From positions 223,775,331-223,839,330 of the forward strand of contig CM077034.1 of the NCBI GenBank assembly GCA_039090855.1: DNA of 64,000 nucleotides, written 5' to 3'. The translations under genes were made by a program, and so were the position numbers. Positions 1 through 10,907 of the stretch are shown in pieces. The notes beneath the pieces were generated by a model. It worked only from the letters and a program-made list of their open reading frames with translations, did not search any database and was not told the origin of the DNA. Position 1 is the stretch's first letter. Each line of letters opens with the position of its first letter. This DNA is from Macrothele yani (taxonomy: Eukaryota; Arthropoda; Arachnida; Araneae; Macrothelidae).

Positions 1-517
1 CCCTGCTATTATAACTTTCTTTTTAGCACCAAACTGGCTCAAAACAGCTTTTAGCTCATTCCAGAAATCTTCCTTCCTATCCGAGGGTTCCAAGTCACAA
101 GAAGCATACACTACAACAATTATTATTCTCTGGTCTCACTTTGAAATGAATCCAAAGAATTCTCTCACTTATGCAACTATAGTGAATCAAGTTGTTCTTC
201 ATCTTTTCACTTAAAATCAAACCTACACCAGCCTGTCCTCTCACATTATCCAATACTCCAGACCACACACTCACCGTGCCATTCACTTCTTCTTCCCCAA
301 TTTCCTTCATTTTGGTTTCACTTACACACAGCACATCTAGTCTATACTTATTCAACTCCTCAATCACCTTGTTCATGTTGCCATTTATACCTCTAGTATT
401 CCATACACCAATCTTACACTCACTCAGCCATGATCTTCTGATTCGCCCTTTTCCAGTTCCAGGTTGATACCATGGTGGACTATCCTTCTCAAGTGTGGTA
501 GGTCCACCATATCCCAC
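1..517 (-). pseudogene. LINE endonuclease (EEP) fragment, frameshifted, cut by window edge
   Basis: Reading on the minus strand from 517, the peptide contains I-G-V-W-N-T-R-G-I-N-G and D-V-L-C-V-S-E-T-K, the start of the endonuclease/exonuclease/phosphatase fold used by non-LTR retrotransposons for target nicking (the E of S-E-T-K is catalytic). A stop follows at about 95, but another frame continues the domain (…S-Q-F-G-A-K-K-K-V-I-I-A-G) to position 1, so a frameshift lies near 95-115. The style is RTE-like and distinct from the RTE family at 53 kb. The remainder of the element would lie left of the window. Confidence 0.75.
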
Positions 518-574
518 ACATCAGTCCCTTTTTGCATTTCTTTTTGTCTTTTTAATCAGGTAAGTAGGAAATAC

Positions 575-1445
575 AATTACCATAATTTTCGGACTAAGAG
601 CTGCAGGTGAGAAATTTTGCAATCTTGGAAGCAAAAGTTGCCGTAAGGGCCGCACCTGTGAAGTCGTGGTGCTGCTCAGAAAGCTAAATTATCTTCCTTA
701 TTTTCATGAATTAACTCACGCCCAACGTGATTATATGTATACTTTAAAGGCTAATTCTGCAACTCAGTGTCGATCTGCTTTATACACTTATTTTTTCATA
801 CTGGCAAACATTTTTATTTATACATTTTTTATTAATCATGCTAATGATGTTATTTGTTTGCCTTTATTAAATGCTCAGAACCATTTATGTAATCAATATA
901 AATCACAGTTAATCTGAAGACTCTCGTTAGAATATCACATGGCTCGTAAAACCGCACAATTGTCTAAATTCCATTCAATGTGGATGTCTGCTACAGGATG
1001 GTTCTCTGTTCACCGCAATAGAATCCGTCTTAGAAGTAATTAACTTATAAATTATCGCTTGTAATGCTTAATGGTTTCTTTAATAATATGTTCCTTCTAT
1101 GTTATGCTTTTTTTCTCATGTAGAGACGTTTCCTTTTACCAGCTGCCTTGCACGTGTTCGCTGATCTGCCGCCAACACTTTCGAAACGGCGGTGCGCTTT
1201 CTCTCTTTCAAGTGGTTTGACCTGCTTTCATTTACTGCGCACTGAGCCGTTACCGCTGGGCGCGCTATCCACAGAAGCCTCGGACATCACGCTACTCTTC
1301 TGCGTGCTTATGTCCCCATTCCACCCCCCACTCCCCCATGCAAAGGGCCTTTGAGTCAGGCATTCCTGTTCTCCCCCACTTTCCCTCCTAAACCAACATC
1401 AGGATAGCGGAGTTATCGTTTAAATAGACGTGTCTAACGTATGAG
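575..1445 (+). repeat. Dispersed repeat family, compact copy (segments A-B-C)
   Basis: The segment begins with a boundary motif reading TACCATAATTTTCGGACTAA and runs to about 1445. Its first part (575-1130) recurs inverted at 14730-15305, the middle (1140-1260) inverted at 14580-14725, and the end (1260-1445) inverted at 12380-12640. The only longish open frame (666-917) is shared by the inverted copy with many replacements and has no recognisable domain, so it is not called as a gene. The class of element is not known to me; no terminal inverted repeat was found. Confidence 0.7.
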
Positions 1446-1548
1446 TAGAAAGCGGGGGCGGCGGAAAGTGAAATTCGTTGACCGGGCCAGAAATTTCGAA
1501 TTGTGGTGCGCCCTGTACCTTTCTGGAACAAACAGAAGAAAGACAATG

Positions 1549-3118
1549 CAGGGTTTCCACTCAGTTAGTGAAATCAAATTCCCTGACTTTTCCAGGTTTT
1601 CCAGGTGGTTTTGAGTAAAATTCCAGGTGTTTGCAACGTCGTTTTGAAAATATGCTTAACAACATATAATGAGAAAAAATACTGGTTAATTAGATACTTC
1701 CCCAGATTTGCATGCAAGATATTGAAATATTGTTTTAGTTAGCTGAACAGAAACTTGTGAATAACCAATTCCATAACAGGATATTGAACTAGCTTTAACT
1801 GTTGTAATGCAGTGTTTTGACATACAAGACAGTGATAGAGGCTTTGGTTTGATAACGAAGTATCCGACATGGGGTTCTGAGACTGCAATGAAAAATGTTG
1901 AAAATATGTTTTTGCGGATTTTTCGCAAAACTGACTGAACCTTTAATCAACTCCATAAATCACTAACAGGAACGGGCCCCTTAAATTCCAAGCGAATCGG
2001 ATAAAAACTAAAAAAAAAATATTTTAAGCTCATCATCCTGCAGCAAGTTTCTCGCGGAGAGTGAATTCATAACTTTATTATGCGGTTATAATAAATATCA
2101 AAATAAAGAAATTTTGAAAAGGAATAGATGTAGTCATTGAAATATTTAGCACGCAAACTTAAAAGTCAAACAGTGAAGCGAAATCTTTTCTTGCAGAGAA
2201 AAGAGGGGGAAAAAAAAAGAATATGAACACTTCATCTTCTTCCTAAATAGCAGTAAAAAAAGAGAATGAAAAGCATTCTGCAACACATTCAGCGAAACAA
2301 ACATTTTCTCCGGAAAGAGTTTCAGAACGTTGAAGAAGGCAATAACTCAGTTGGCCCCTGTTGGCACACGCAGTCATTGCGACCGCTCAAAGCCCGTTTA
2401 GTGACCCTTCACCAGTAAGCTCTCCCAGCCTAAAACGCACTGAGGCACGGCAAAGCTCACCAGAAACGCTCAGTAAGAGCGCTACATTAAAGATTTATCC
2501 CATTAAAAATTTTAAAGGATAATTTCAAAAGTTCTTTACCGATTCACGCAAAATTTTAGAGGTCAGCTTCTGTTAACCAATTATGGTGCATGTAAAAATT
2601 TCAGCCAGTTTCTTGAAGAATAGAAAAAGTTAGTTTTCACCATTTTTATCCCCAGTCTGGCAGTCAAACAAAGACATGAAGGGGGCAGGAAGTGCTTTGG
2701 TCACTCCATCGCAACCCCTCCACAGGCTCCACTCTCACTCCAACACTACGCACCCTTTTCATTTCCTAGTAGCCACCGTAAGGGTTTCCTCCCCACATGG
2801 CTGCAATGAATTCCTTTTCTAGTGCTCAATGACGGAGAACTCTGCCAAATACGTTAGTTTCAACCCCTTCCCCTTGAACCTACAGTTCGGTCCTTGGGAG
2901 AGAACTAAATGAAATGTTAAATACGGAGAAAGATCAAACACAGAGGAAAAAGTATTTTATTTTAGAAACTCCCCAAATTCCTTGACTTACGAAATAAAAT
3001 TTCAAAATTACCTGATTTTTTTTACGAAAATTCATGTTTTCCCTGACTTTTTGAGCCAATATTTTTTCCCCTGACAATTCCCTGATTTCCAGGTTCTCCA
3101 GGTAGCGTGGGAACCCTG
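1549..3118. mobile_element. Non-autonomous DNA transposon with CAGGGTTTCCAC termini and CAATG flanks
   Basis: The left end reads CAGGGTTTCCAC and the right end GTGGGAACCCTG, inverted copies with one mismatch. Each is flanked directly by CAATG (1544-1548 and 3119-3123), a candidate 5-bp target duplication. Near both ends are motifs of the CCCTGACTTTTCCAGG type. No transposase frame is present in the 1.57 kb. CAGGG-type termini suggest the hAT superfamily, in which some lineages make 5- or 6-bp rather than 8-bp duplications; that assignment is inference. Confidence 0.65.
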
Positions 3119-3400
3119 CAATGTCTAAGCAGTGGCGCACCCACACGAGTGGCCAAGACCCCCCCCCCCCCCCCCCCGGCTGACAGAGTGGAAAATTTTT
3201 ATGTCAAAGTTTGAAACAAAAAGTCCCAATACGCGATCTACATATATTTCTTGATCATGTACCGTATAATTATAACATATAATAATTATAAGGGAGTAGT
3301 TCTGTTAAATAAATTTAGAAAAATCTAACAAGGAAAACAATTAATAATCTAAAGCAACTTATGGGAATTTTACTAGGAAATTTTTTCATTAATAGCGAAT

Positions 3401-3429
3401 TTTCGGAGAAAACTCTTCTCCTTCTTCAG
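3401..3429 (-). ncRNA. Hammerhead-like core motif, left palindrome arm
   Basis: On the minus strand CTGAAGA is followed by one extra base, a 6-bp stem (GGAGAA with TTCTCC) and GAAA. This matches the CUGANGA-stem II-GAAA order of the hammerhead core, apart from one additional nucleotide before stem II. Stem III and a cleavage triplet are not convincing. Confidence 0.25.
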
Positions 3430-3690
3430 GCTGTCTTGTTGTTGTCACTTTTTTTACTTGTCACTATCACGGTTACGGTTTACCTTGACGGATACGGTTA
3501 ACCTTGACGGTTTAGGATATTTTTCAACAAATCCTGCCTAACATCTGGCAGGATTTGGTTATTTTTAAACAAATCCTGCCTAACATCTTAGGTTATTTTT
3601 CAACAAATCCGGTTTAGGTTAACCGTAACCGTCAAGGTAAACCGTAACCGTGATAGTGACAAGTAAAAAAAGTGACAACAACAAGACAGC

Positions 3691-3720
3691 CTGAAGAAGG
3701 AGAAGAGTTTTCTCCGAAAA
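3691..3720 (+). ncRNA. Hammerhead-like core motif, right palindrome arm
   Basis: Mirror copy of the motif at 3401-3429: CTGAAGA, one base, a GGAGAA/TTCTCC stem, GAAAA. Conservation of both arms may simply reflect the palindrome. Confidence 0.25.
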
Positions 3721-4048
3721 TTTGCTATTAATGAAAAAATTTCCTAGTAAAATTCCCATAAGTTGCTTTAGATTATTAATTCAATTAAACTAGGAAGCCA
3801 TTTCTCAACATGAGCTTTATTCAAAGAAAGGAAAACAATTTCACTGCTTCTTCTAATCATTTAACTGTTTTGTACTGTAACATTAAGTAGTAACTGGATA
3901 AGAATAAATGCACAAAAGTCAACCTCCTTAATTGTTACAGCACCTGACTACTTTTCCCGGTAAATTTAGGGGAGGTCACCCCCACCTTGGGAAAATTCTG
4001 TGTGCCAGAGCGCACAGGGAAATTTCTGGGTGCGCTACTGTGCCTATG

Positions 4049-4459
4049 GAGCTTTGTTGGGAATTAGGACCACCTAACCACTTACCTAGAGTAACTTTCT
4101 AAGGCACATCACAACAATCGCCCATATGTCAAATAAAAAAATAATAAAAATCTTGGCTGAAATTATTGACCGGGCCTGGGCCTGGGCGGTTCCGCCGCCA
4201 CTGGTAGAAAGGGGAGGGGGGGGGGGAGGACACGATCACAGTCGAGTTCGTGAAAAAAAAAGATGTGGTTTGAAAAAATTTACTAAGCATCTGCATGAAA
4301 AAAAAAAAAAAAAAAAAAAGGCAGGGAAGAAAGTCTTATCGAAAACAAATTCGGCATAAGGGCCGCACACCCGAAAAATTTCACTTTTAGTAACGTAAGA
4401 GCCACGGCTCTTAGCCCAAAAATTACGGTACTTCCACAGGTGACAGTGTTACAACTTAC
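4049..4459. other. Intronic low-complexity stretch with a dispersed-repeat remnant
   Basis: No gene is seen. It holds G- and A-rich runs (poly-A at about 4299-4319). At 4330-4435, inverted, is a remnant of the end of the 575-1445 repeat family, recognised by its boundary (GTACCGTAATTTTTGGGCTA on the minus strand) and a shared AAGGGCCGCAC motif. Confidence 0.5.
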
Positions 4460-5143
4460 CTTTGTATATTCCATTGCTTCCGCCTTCTCGCTGGCCATCT
4501 GCGCCGGTCTCTTCGACGTGAGCTCCATTGTCAGATGAGAAGTAGACCAGCGTGTTGCTAGTTAAACTTAGAGAGTCAAGGGTTTTCAATACTTCTCCAA
4601 CTGCCCAATCAAGCTCTTCAACGTTGTCACCATAACGACCGTGCTTGCTCCGGTTTGCAAAAGCAGCATCAGTAAATAATGCGGTATGTACATGAACAAA
4701 GGAGAGGAAGAGCAAAAATGGAGTCCTAGATTCAGCTCGGTTTTCCAGAAATTCTTTGGCTTCTTGAACGAGCCTCTGAGTAAGACCTGGCAGCTTCACA
4801 GGCTGTTCAACAACATCAGCATTTCTCATTAGGATGCCATTTATGATTTTTATGTTAAAAATAAAAAGGAAAATTAATCCAGGTGCTACGACTGTGAGAA
4901 AGACAACTAACAGTGACAACTTTTTGTGCTTCGGCAGCAGAAACGCTGACAGACATATGCCACAAGCTGCCACAATTTCAAAATATAGGTAGAGATTTGG
5001 AATGTAAGTGGTGACCACGCTCTCTTTACCAAGATCCTTCAGATTTGATAATGGGAGGCCATAAAAGGAATCAAAGCCATGACTCAAAGGGTGATGACAC
5101 AGGTCTCCTTGGTACTTGCAGTCAACACCTAAATGCCATTTAC
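4460..5143 (-). CDS. Steryl-sulfatase-like arylsulfatase, exon 3 (residues 135-361)
   Basis: Third coding exon of a sulfatase of the STS/ARSD/ARSE type, which hydrolyses sulfate esters and in STS is bound to the ER membrane. The acceptor ends TTTTACCAG and exon sequence begins at 5143; the donor is AAAG|GTAAG at 4460/4459. Both junctions are phase 1, so the exon joins exon 2 in frame. It encodes K135-W-H137 (the catalytic Lys/His pair of the family), two hydrophobic segments at about residues 185-203 and 209-231 that match the membrane hairpin of STS-type enzymes, H284-V-H286 (catalytic His) and S-D338-N339-G (metal ligands). No stop or frameshift is present. The family is about 560-590 residues, so about 200 C-terminal residues, including the last active-site Lys, lie beyond position 1. 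The intron on the left starts at 4459. Confidence 0.93.
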
Positions 5144-5259
5144 CTGGTAAAAGAAGAAAAGATTTAATAACAGAAATCATTACAATACTTCTTAAGAGAA
5201 TTTGCAGAATTATATTAGGTGGGTGCAAAAGTTATATACAGTATATACATGGTTGAGTC

Positions 5260-5323
5260 ACATTACTGTGACCACCGTGTGCAGTGCAGACAGCAGCTAG
5301 ACAGGCTGGGAGTGACTCAATAA
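5260..5323 (-). pseudogene. Tc1 transposase, extreme C-terminus
   Basis: The minus-strand reading gives E-S-L-P-A-C-L-A-A-V-C-T-A-H-G-G. This aligns with the E-S-M-P-R-R-V…H-G-G end typical of Tc1 transposases. It is separated from the preceding piece (6533-6607) by the SINE cluster. Confidence 0.8.
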
Positions 5324-6520
5324 ATAAATAACTAAATACATCGCTCTTAACCACGTTCTAGAAACACACAGCAACCGAAAAATTGTTTATCAGCCGCCGC
5401 TGTGGAAATGAACCAACAGAACTCTCAATATCTAGCCGAGTGCGTTACACATACGCAACGGTGGCCAACAATCCACGGTGCTATGTGTATTTTTAAGTCA
5501 GCTTCTGACATCATAAATCCGTAAGATGGGCTCAGCTACTGAGACGTCTCCATCTGGTGGGCATTAACGGCACTAGCTATATATATATTATAGCAGTTAA
5601 ATCCAAAGGGCGAGATCCAAGGTGAAAATACTCCAAATACGTGGTGACAGTAAATAAATAAATACATCGCTCTTAAGCACCTTCTAGAAACACACAGCAA
5701 CCGAAAAATTGTTTTTCAGCCGCCGCTGTGGAATTGAACCAACAGAACTCTCAATATCTAGCCGAGTGCGTTACACATACGCAACGGTGGCCAACAATCC
5801 ACGGTGCTATGTGTATTTTTAAGTCAGCTTCTGACATCATAAATCCGTAAGATGAGCTCAGCTACTGAGATGTCTCCATCTGGTGGGCATTAACGGCACT
5901 AGCTATATATATATTATAGCAGTTAAATCCAAAGGGCGAGATCCAAGGTGAAAATATTCCAAATACGTGGCGACAGTTAATAAATAAATACATCGCTCTT
6001 TCCACGTTTCTAGAAACACACAGCAACCGAAAAATTGTTTATCAGCCGCCGCTGTGGAAATGAACCAACAGAACTCTCGGTATCTAGCCAAGTGCGTTAC
6101 ATTTACGCCACGGTGGCCAACAACCCACGGTGCTATGTGTATTTTTAAGTCAGCTACTGACATCATAAATCCGTAAGATGGGCTCAGCTACTGAGACGTC
6201 TCCATCTGGTGAACATTAACGGCACAGGCTATATATATGTATATTCCAAATACGTGGCAACAGTTAATAAATAAATACATCGCTCTTTCCACGTTCCAGA
6301 AACACACAGCAACCGAAAAATTGTTTATCAGCCGCCGCTGTGGAATCGAACCAACAGAACTGTCGGTAACGCACTGGGCTAGATATCGAGAGTTCTGTTG
6401 GTTCAATTCCACAGCGGCGGCTGAAAAACAATTTTTCGGTTGCTGTTGTGTTTCTAGAAGGTGCTTAAGAGCGATGTATTTACTTATTTACTGTCGCCAC
6501 GTATTAGGATTATTTTAGCC
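5324..6520 (-). mobile_element. tRNA-derived SINE cluster (three to four minus copies, one plus copy)
   Basis: The CCGCCGCTGTGG landmark lies near 5390, 5717, 6044 and 6328, giving spacings of about 327, 327 and 284 bp. An inverted copy lies at about 6365-6500. Read on the minus strand, a unit has an A-box-like stretch near GTAACGCACTCGGCTAG and a B box GGTTCGATTCC (6346-6356; other copies have one or two changes), the internal RNA polymerase III promoter of a tRNA-derived SINE. The body contains a TATATATATATT tract. The whole cluster is flanked by GTGACTCAATAA (5312-5323) and GTGACTTAATAA (6521-6532). Confidence 0.8.
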
Positions 6521-6532
6521 GTGACTTAATAA

Positions 6533-6607
6533 GGTGCTGGAAGGTGTTCATAGGTATGTGGAGCCATACTGACTGCAGTACATCTGACAGCTGCTGGAGG
6601 ATCCATA
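6533..6607 (-). pseudogene. Tc1 transposase, middle C-terminal piece
   Basis: The minus strand reads L-Q-Q-L-S-D-V-L-Q-S-V-W-L-H-I-P, the helix after the catalytic E in Tc1 transposases, continuing to F-Q-H-L-I. It is bounded by the hAT-like insertion on one side and the SINE cluster on the other. One frame change lies just inside the hAT boundary. Confidence 0.8.
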
Positions 6608-9600
6608 CAGGGATCATAGCATACTTCTGGAAAATTTTAGGTAGGAATTTTAGGACTTTTTAGAAAAATTTTAGGAAAATTTTAGGAGTGTATTTCAATA
6701 AAAACTAGATGTATATTTGTATACATCTAGTAAAACAACTTTGTATACATTGTAAAGAGTTTGCTTCACACCCTTTCAACCATATATACTGATAGACTGC
6801 ACATGACATCAAAATTTCTGGCTCCAACATAAAATCACATGACATCAGTCAAAAAGATGGGTTACACCTGCTGTGCTTATGGTTGCTCTGAGCGATATGG
6901 TAAAGAAAGTTCTATGATTTTTCATGGGTAAGAAACGAATTAAATATCTAAGTCAATAAAGTTCAATTACTTAACCAGAAACTTGCAGCTATTGATATAA
7001 AAATATAGTAACTTAAGAAAAAAATGGAATGCATGTTCCAAATTCTTCGCAAATGTTCATCACATTATAAATCACAAAATGTAAACAACCCGATCATGCA
7101 TGTATATAGCTCATAAGTAAACTTACCTGAAGAGTTTTCATTATATATGAGGCGCATTCACATGATACACCAAAAACACTGAAGTTCTGCAGCGTAAATT
7201 AGTAATCATAACAGCATTTTTACACGAAATTTGGAGTCTGATGATGATGTGCCCAATGTTTGAGCCATGGCGGCTTTGATGCAGCTATTGCCAATGCGCA
7301 TGCGCACTCCATTAGTATATATGGTCGAAGTTCACACCCAAATTTTTTGCATAACGTCTAATGTCTAAAGTTTAAGTATGATTTACTTCTAATGTTCAGT
7401 TCTTATCTTTTCACGTGTTATTATCATATTCAAGTATATTTACCACATTCAAGTTTCACTTTGAACATTAATATGCTGTTGAACCACAAGCAATTCACGA
7501 TTTTCACAGTAAAGTTTTCAGGTTTCACATTAAATTATAATATACTAAAAAGGTAATTGAAAACCAAGAACTATGTACAATTGTTCACTGAATTACTTTT
7601 TTCATATTATTGTTTTAACCTTTTCCTAATAAGCCTATCTTTTTCTGCTTCCACCACAACTAATTTGCTTTCAGTTTTCTTTATTTCAGCTGAACCTTGT
7701 ATGATCAAGTTAGAGGCAACTGCTATTTCAACAGTATTTTGTTTTACTACAGCTTTTCTCATTCTTTCTGTTCCCTCTTGAATTACTGCTAGGGAGGCTT
7801 CTTTATCTTTTTTAAGCCTATTTATTTCTGCATCATTTTCTTTTATTTTGTCATCAAACTCAGCTTTTCTTTTTTTCTCTAGCTGCTTTTCCTTATTTTC
7901 CCTCTCTTTCTGCTTCCTTTCTTTTACCTTTTTTGATTCTTCTTCCTTCAGCTTATCAACATACTCTTTATAAAATTTATGTGAATCACGAACACTATTT
8001 ATCAAATATCTTGTTATGGGAACTTTACTTACACATCCATAGTGTTTAATGGCCCCTTTAACTATTCTTAACGATGTTATAGTTGAGTCTTTTAAGTTAG
8101 CCTTGTCCTTCCTTAACAGAGCAGTGTTAACCAAAAATCCCCTTTCTGCATCAGCATTACCAGGAGGTAAAACAAATATTGACTTGATGAGTTTAGCAAG
8201 ATTTGAGTATTTTTCTTTTCCGCTAGAGTCTTTAATACTAAATATATTACGCCAGTAATGATCAATCCGCACTGGAATATTCCCTTCCTCTGAAAATTTC
8301 ACTAGTTTATCTAGAGTTGGCTTATCGCAATTTAAAAGTTTCCACTCTTCTCTTACTCTATCAATTTGTTCCTCAGAAAGATGCAAAACACTTGAAATTC
8401 TGGTTATTTCCGAAAGTCCTTCAGTGACTGAAAGTTGAGTTGACTCTTTCTTTGGTTCTTTTACCTTTAAAACTTCTATGTCTCTTAGCTTTTGATTGCA
8501 GAATGGCAAATTTGACTTTAAATATTTTGTGGTTGCAATTAGTGATGATCTTACATCTAAGAGAAATAATTTCTGCCTGGTCTCCTGAACATTAATGAGG
8601 AGATTTTTTGTCTTCATACCAACTTCTAACTCCCCTAGTTTTTTTTCCATGAATTTTTGTTTTCAAAATCTACATTCTTTAGGTCTTCTCCAAATTTCCC
8701 TGCAATAACATCATCTTGGATAAACTGAGCCATAAAATTCCTCATTAAAGTATTTAAATCAGAATATAACTGGTGTATTTTTGGTTCTTCACTCTGATAA
8801 CATAATGAAAACTTTTCAAAATTTTGGTGTGAAAATGAAATTAATGCTAAATAGCAAGGAGTTAGCTCATTTTTCAGGAAACAGTGAATTCTTTTATATC
8901 TTGCCGAATTGCGTAGTTGTTTTTCAAATATTTTTTGAGATGGTAAGAAGTTTAAAAAATATTCTGTAATATTTAGCCATTGATCCAAGAGCCTCTGGGC
9001 TACAGAACCAACGGTTAACCATCTGTTGTTGACATGACGCAAAAGAAATTTGGCTGTGACCAATGTTATATCCTTGACAGATTTATAATCCTCTCGTCTT
9101 GCAGCACTACTCTTTAAAAAGTAATGCATATCAGTAGCAAATTCGTCAAAATCTATATTTAAGCTTGTCAAAAAAATTTTAAATGCATTACTAACAACAT
9201 GCAGGTTGCAAAAACCTAGTTCCAAAGATTTCTGGCCTGTTTTTTGTTTTACAATTTCATTGAATTTGCGTAAAAGCACTTATTTACATTCGGGCTGTCC
9301 ATGGATACACAAATAATTCTGTTCAACGAAATATTGAAGGATGATAACACATCAAGAATTTCTTTTAGCAAAATATCTGCTGTTGCATGACCCAGAAAAA
9401 CGCTTGTTAGGTATCGGCAAGAAACTGAATTTATTTCTGAAGACCAGTACCTGAGATACACATCCAACTGCCGTTTCACTTGTGTATTTGTAGTTTCATC
9501 AAATGCTATAGCAACCTTTCCTGGGCTACTAGATGCAATGTCTTTTTTCAAATCCTCTTCAAAATATTTTGACAATCCATGTGATATCACATAAGCAACT

Positions 9601-10901
9601 TTTTTCTTTAAGTTGCATTTTGGCTGCAATAGCAGAATCAGGAAACATTTCTTTGAAAAGTTCAACTGTTTCAGTGCATGAAACAAAAGACATATTGTCC
9701 TTAGCAACTTTCATGGCCCATAATGCTTCGGCTTTAGCCAACTGTAAATCATGACTCAGTACTTCACTAATATTTGTTTTGGGCTGAAGATCCCGTCCTC
9801 CAAAGGCTTTCAGGATGGACTTATTTTGAAATTTACTTTGCAATTTCTGCAAATGTTTTTTTCCTTTATGATGCACTTTTACTTGTGAAAAGCCACTATT
9901 AGAAATATTGAAAATTTCTGAACACAATATACACTTAGCAGAAAATATTGTTTCAGTTGCAGAACACCATTCTTTCAACTTCACTCCGTGCAATTCTTTG
10001 GCGAGCCACGCATCTTGAAATTTCATTTTGGATTTAGGCATTTTAAACACTTGTATTACTAACCAGAAAATGAAAGGGAAGTACAAAAACACGTTCCAAT
10101 ATTGCAAAACCAGACAACTTCCCAAAGTTTGGCTGTGAGGATGTTAGAAGATAGGGGAAAAAAAAAAAAGCAGGTCACCACTAGAGAACTGAACCTGCAC
10201 ACAGCACAGAGAACACCATAAAAGACGCAAAACCAGAAACTATCATACGCATCTCACGCAAGTTCACTCAAAGCGAGTCGGAGCCGAGATATATTGCGCA
10301 TCGAAGGTCGCTGTCGCCGACGCACGATCGAAGGTCAATGATCACGTGCTTTACTGCCTGCCACGATAACACTCAGCTACCATCCCATCGTCATTACCGG
10401 AGGTTACGGAAGGAGATCACATGTTTCCTCTTTGCTTCCACCCACCTGCGGTTTACAATAACAAAACATCAGCAGCAAGAGGAGGTTCCACAAGGCATGC
10501 ACAAAAATAAAGTACGATCTTCTGCATGCCACGGAGTTCGTCTGCAAAGCGCAAACCAGGGGTGAAAATGACCTCTCCCCTTTTCCCTTAGATCTCTTGT
10601 TACTCTCGAAAACTGTCCGAAGGCACAAAAGTGGAGCGCCCGCCCCGAAGCAAGTGCATCTCGATGGCGTCATTTTCCCTCCCTTCAGCAGCACAGCATA
10701 TAGGCTGTGTTTCTACAATAACAGGTCTTTTTACCTTACCGTAATGGTAAATTTATTGGCGTTAATAACGGTTGTATTTTTAATAAATAAGCTTACGAAA
10801 ATTTTAGGAAGAATAGCAAATTTTAGGTATAATTTTAGGAATTTAAGGAGGGTCACAAAATATTAGGAATTTTAGGAATTTTAGGAGGAATGCGATCTGT
10901 G
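6608..10901 (-). mobile_element. hAT-like DNA transposon with 6-bp target duplication
   Basis: The element interrupts the Tc1 transposase. Its ends read CAGGGATCATAGCAT (left) and, inverted, CACAGATCGCAT (right), imperfect terminal repeats. It is flanked by TCCATA at 6602-6607 and 10902-10907; removing it restores a continuous R-S-M-D-P-P Tc1 reading with one TATGGA. Tracts of AGGAATTTT repeats lie inside both ends (6636-6690 and 10799-10885). It carries a broken transposase at 7607-10041. The 6-bp duplication differs from the usual 8 bp of hATs. Confidence 0.8.
7607..10041 (-). pseudogene. hAT-superfamily transposase with BED-like finger and long C-terminal coiled coil, three frameshifts
   Basis: Start M-P-K-S-K-M-K-F-Q-D-A-W-L at 10041. 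Domains in order: a C-x2-C…H zinc finger (about residues 40-70), of the kind seen in BED/TTF finger proteins; an RNase H-like core with A-F-D-E-T-T-N and a following M-D-S-P (9300-9480) and a R-W-L…R-L-L-D-Q-W block (near 9000); and a hATC dimerisation motif, L-P-P-G-N-A-D-A-E-R-G-F (near 8160). Beyond this is about 130 residues of Lys/Glu-rich predicted coiled coil to 7607, an unusual extension. Frames change near 9610, 9265 and 8645, the first and last in A-runs, so single-base indels are likely. About 810 codons in all. Confidence 0.85.
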
Positions 10902-10907
10902 TCCATA

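Larger units (their letters stand above)
3338..3781. repeat. Large near-perfect palindrome (about 165-bp arms)
   Basis: The left arm (about 3338-3505) and right arm (about 3618-3781) are inverted copies with only scattered mismatches. They are separated by about 110 bp built of repeats of AACAAATCCTGCCTAACATC. A direct repeat AAGGAAAACAATT occurs just left of the structure and again at about 3827, a possible target duplication. Each arm carries a hammerhead-like core (see ncRNA entries), as do the Penelope ends elsewhere in the window, so paired Penelope terminal repeats are a possible origin. Confidence 0.8.
3130..4040. mobile_element. hAT-like MITE with CAGTRGCGCACCCA termini
   Basis: The terminal inverted repeat is 14 bp with one mismatch. 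Flanks TGTCTAAG (3122-3129) and TGCCTATG (4041-4048) match at 6 of 8 positions, as expected for an old hAT 8-bp duplication. The element starts a few bases from the end of the preceding transposon. Inside is a C19 tract (3159-3177) and the palindrome at 3338-3781. There is no coding capacity. Confidence 0.7.

Noticed and set aside
666..917. Conserved small protein shared by 666-917 and 14855-15184
   Set aside because: The two copies belong to a dispersed repeat, differ by many replacements, diverge in length, and show no domain or signal.
1..4400. A further sulfatase exon left of exon 3
   Set aside because: I looked for the expected G-G-I-R-V-P-type peptide after a phase 1 acceptor and saw none; the region is filled by repeats, so the next exon is probably outside the window.
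10338..10866. Small frames near 10.3-10.9 kb as genes
   Set aside because: They overlap each other on both strands, lie in the non-coding end of the hAT-like element, and have no recognisable domain.
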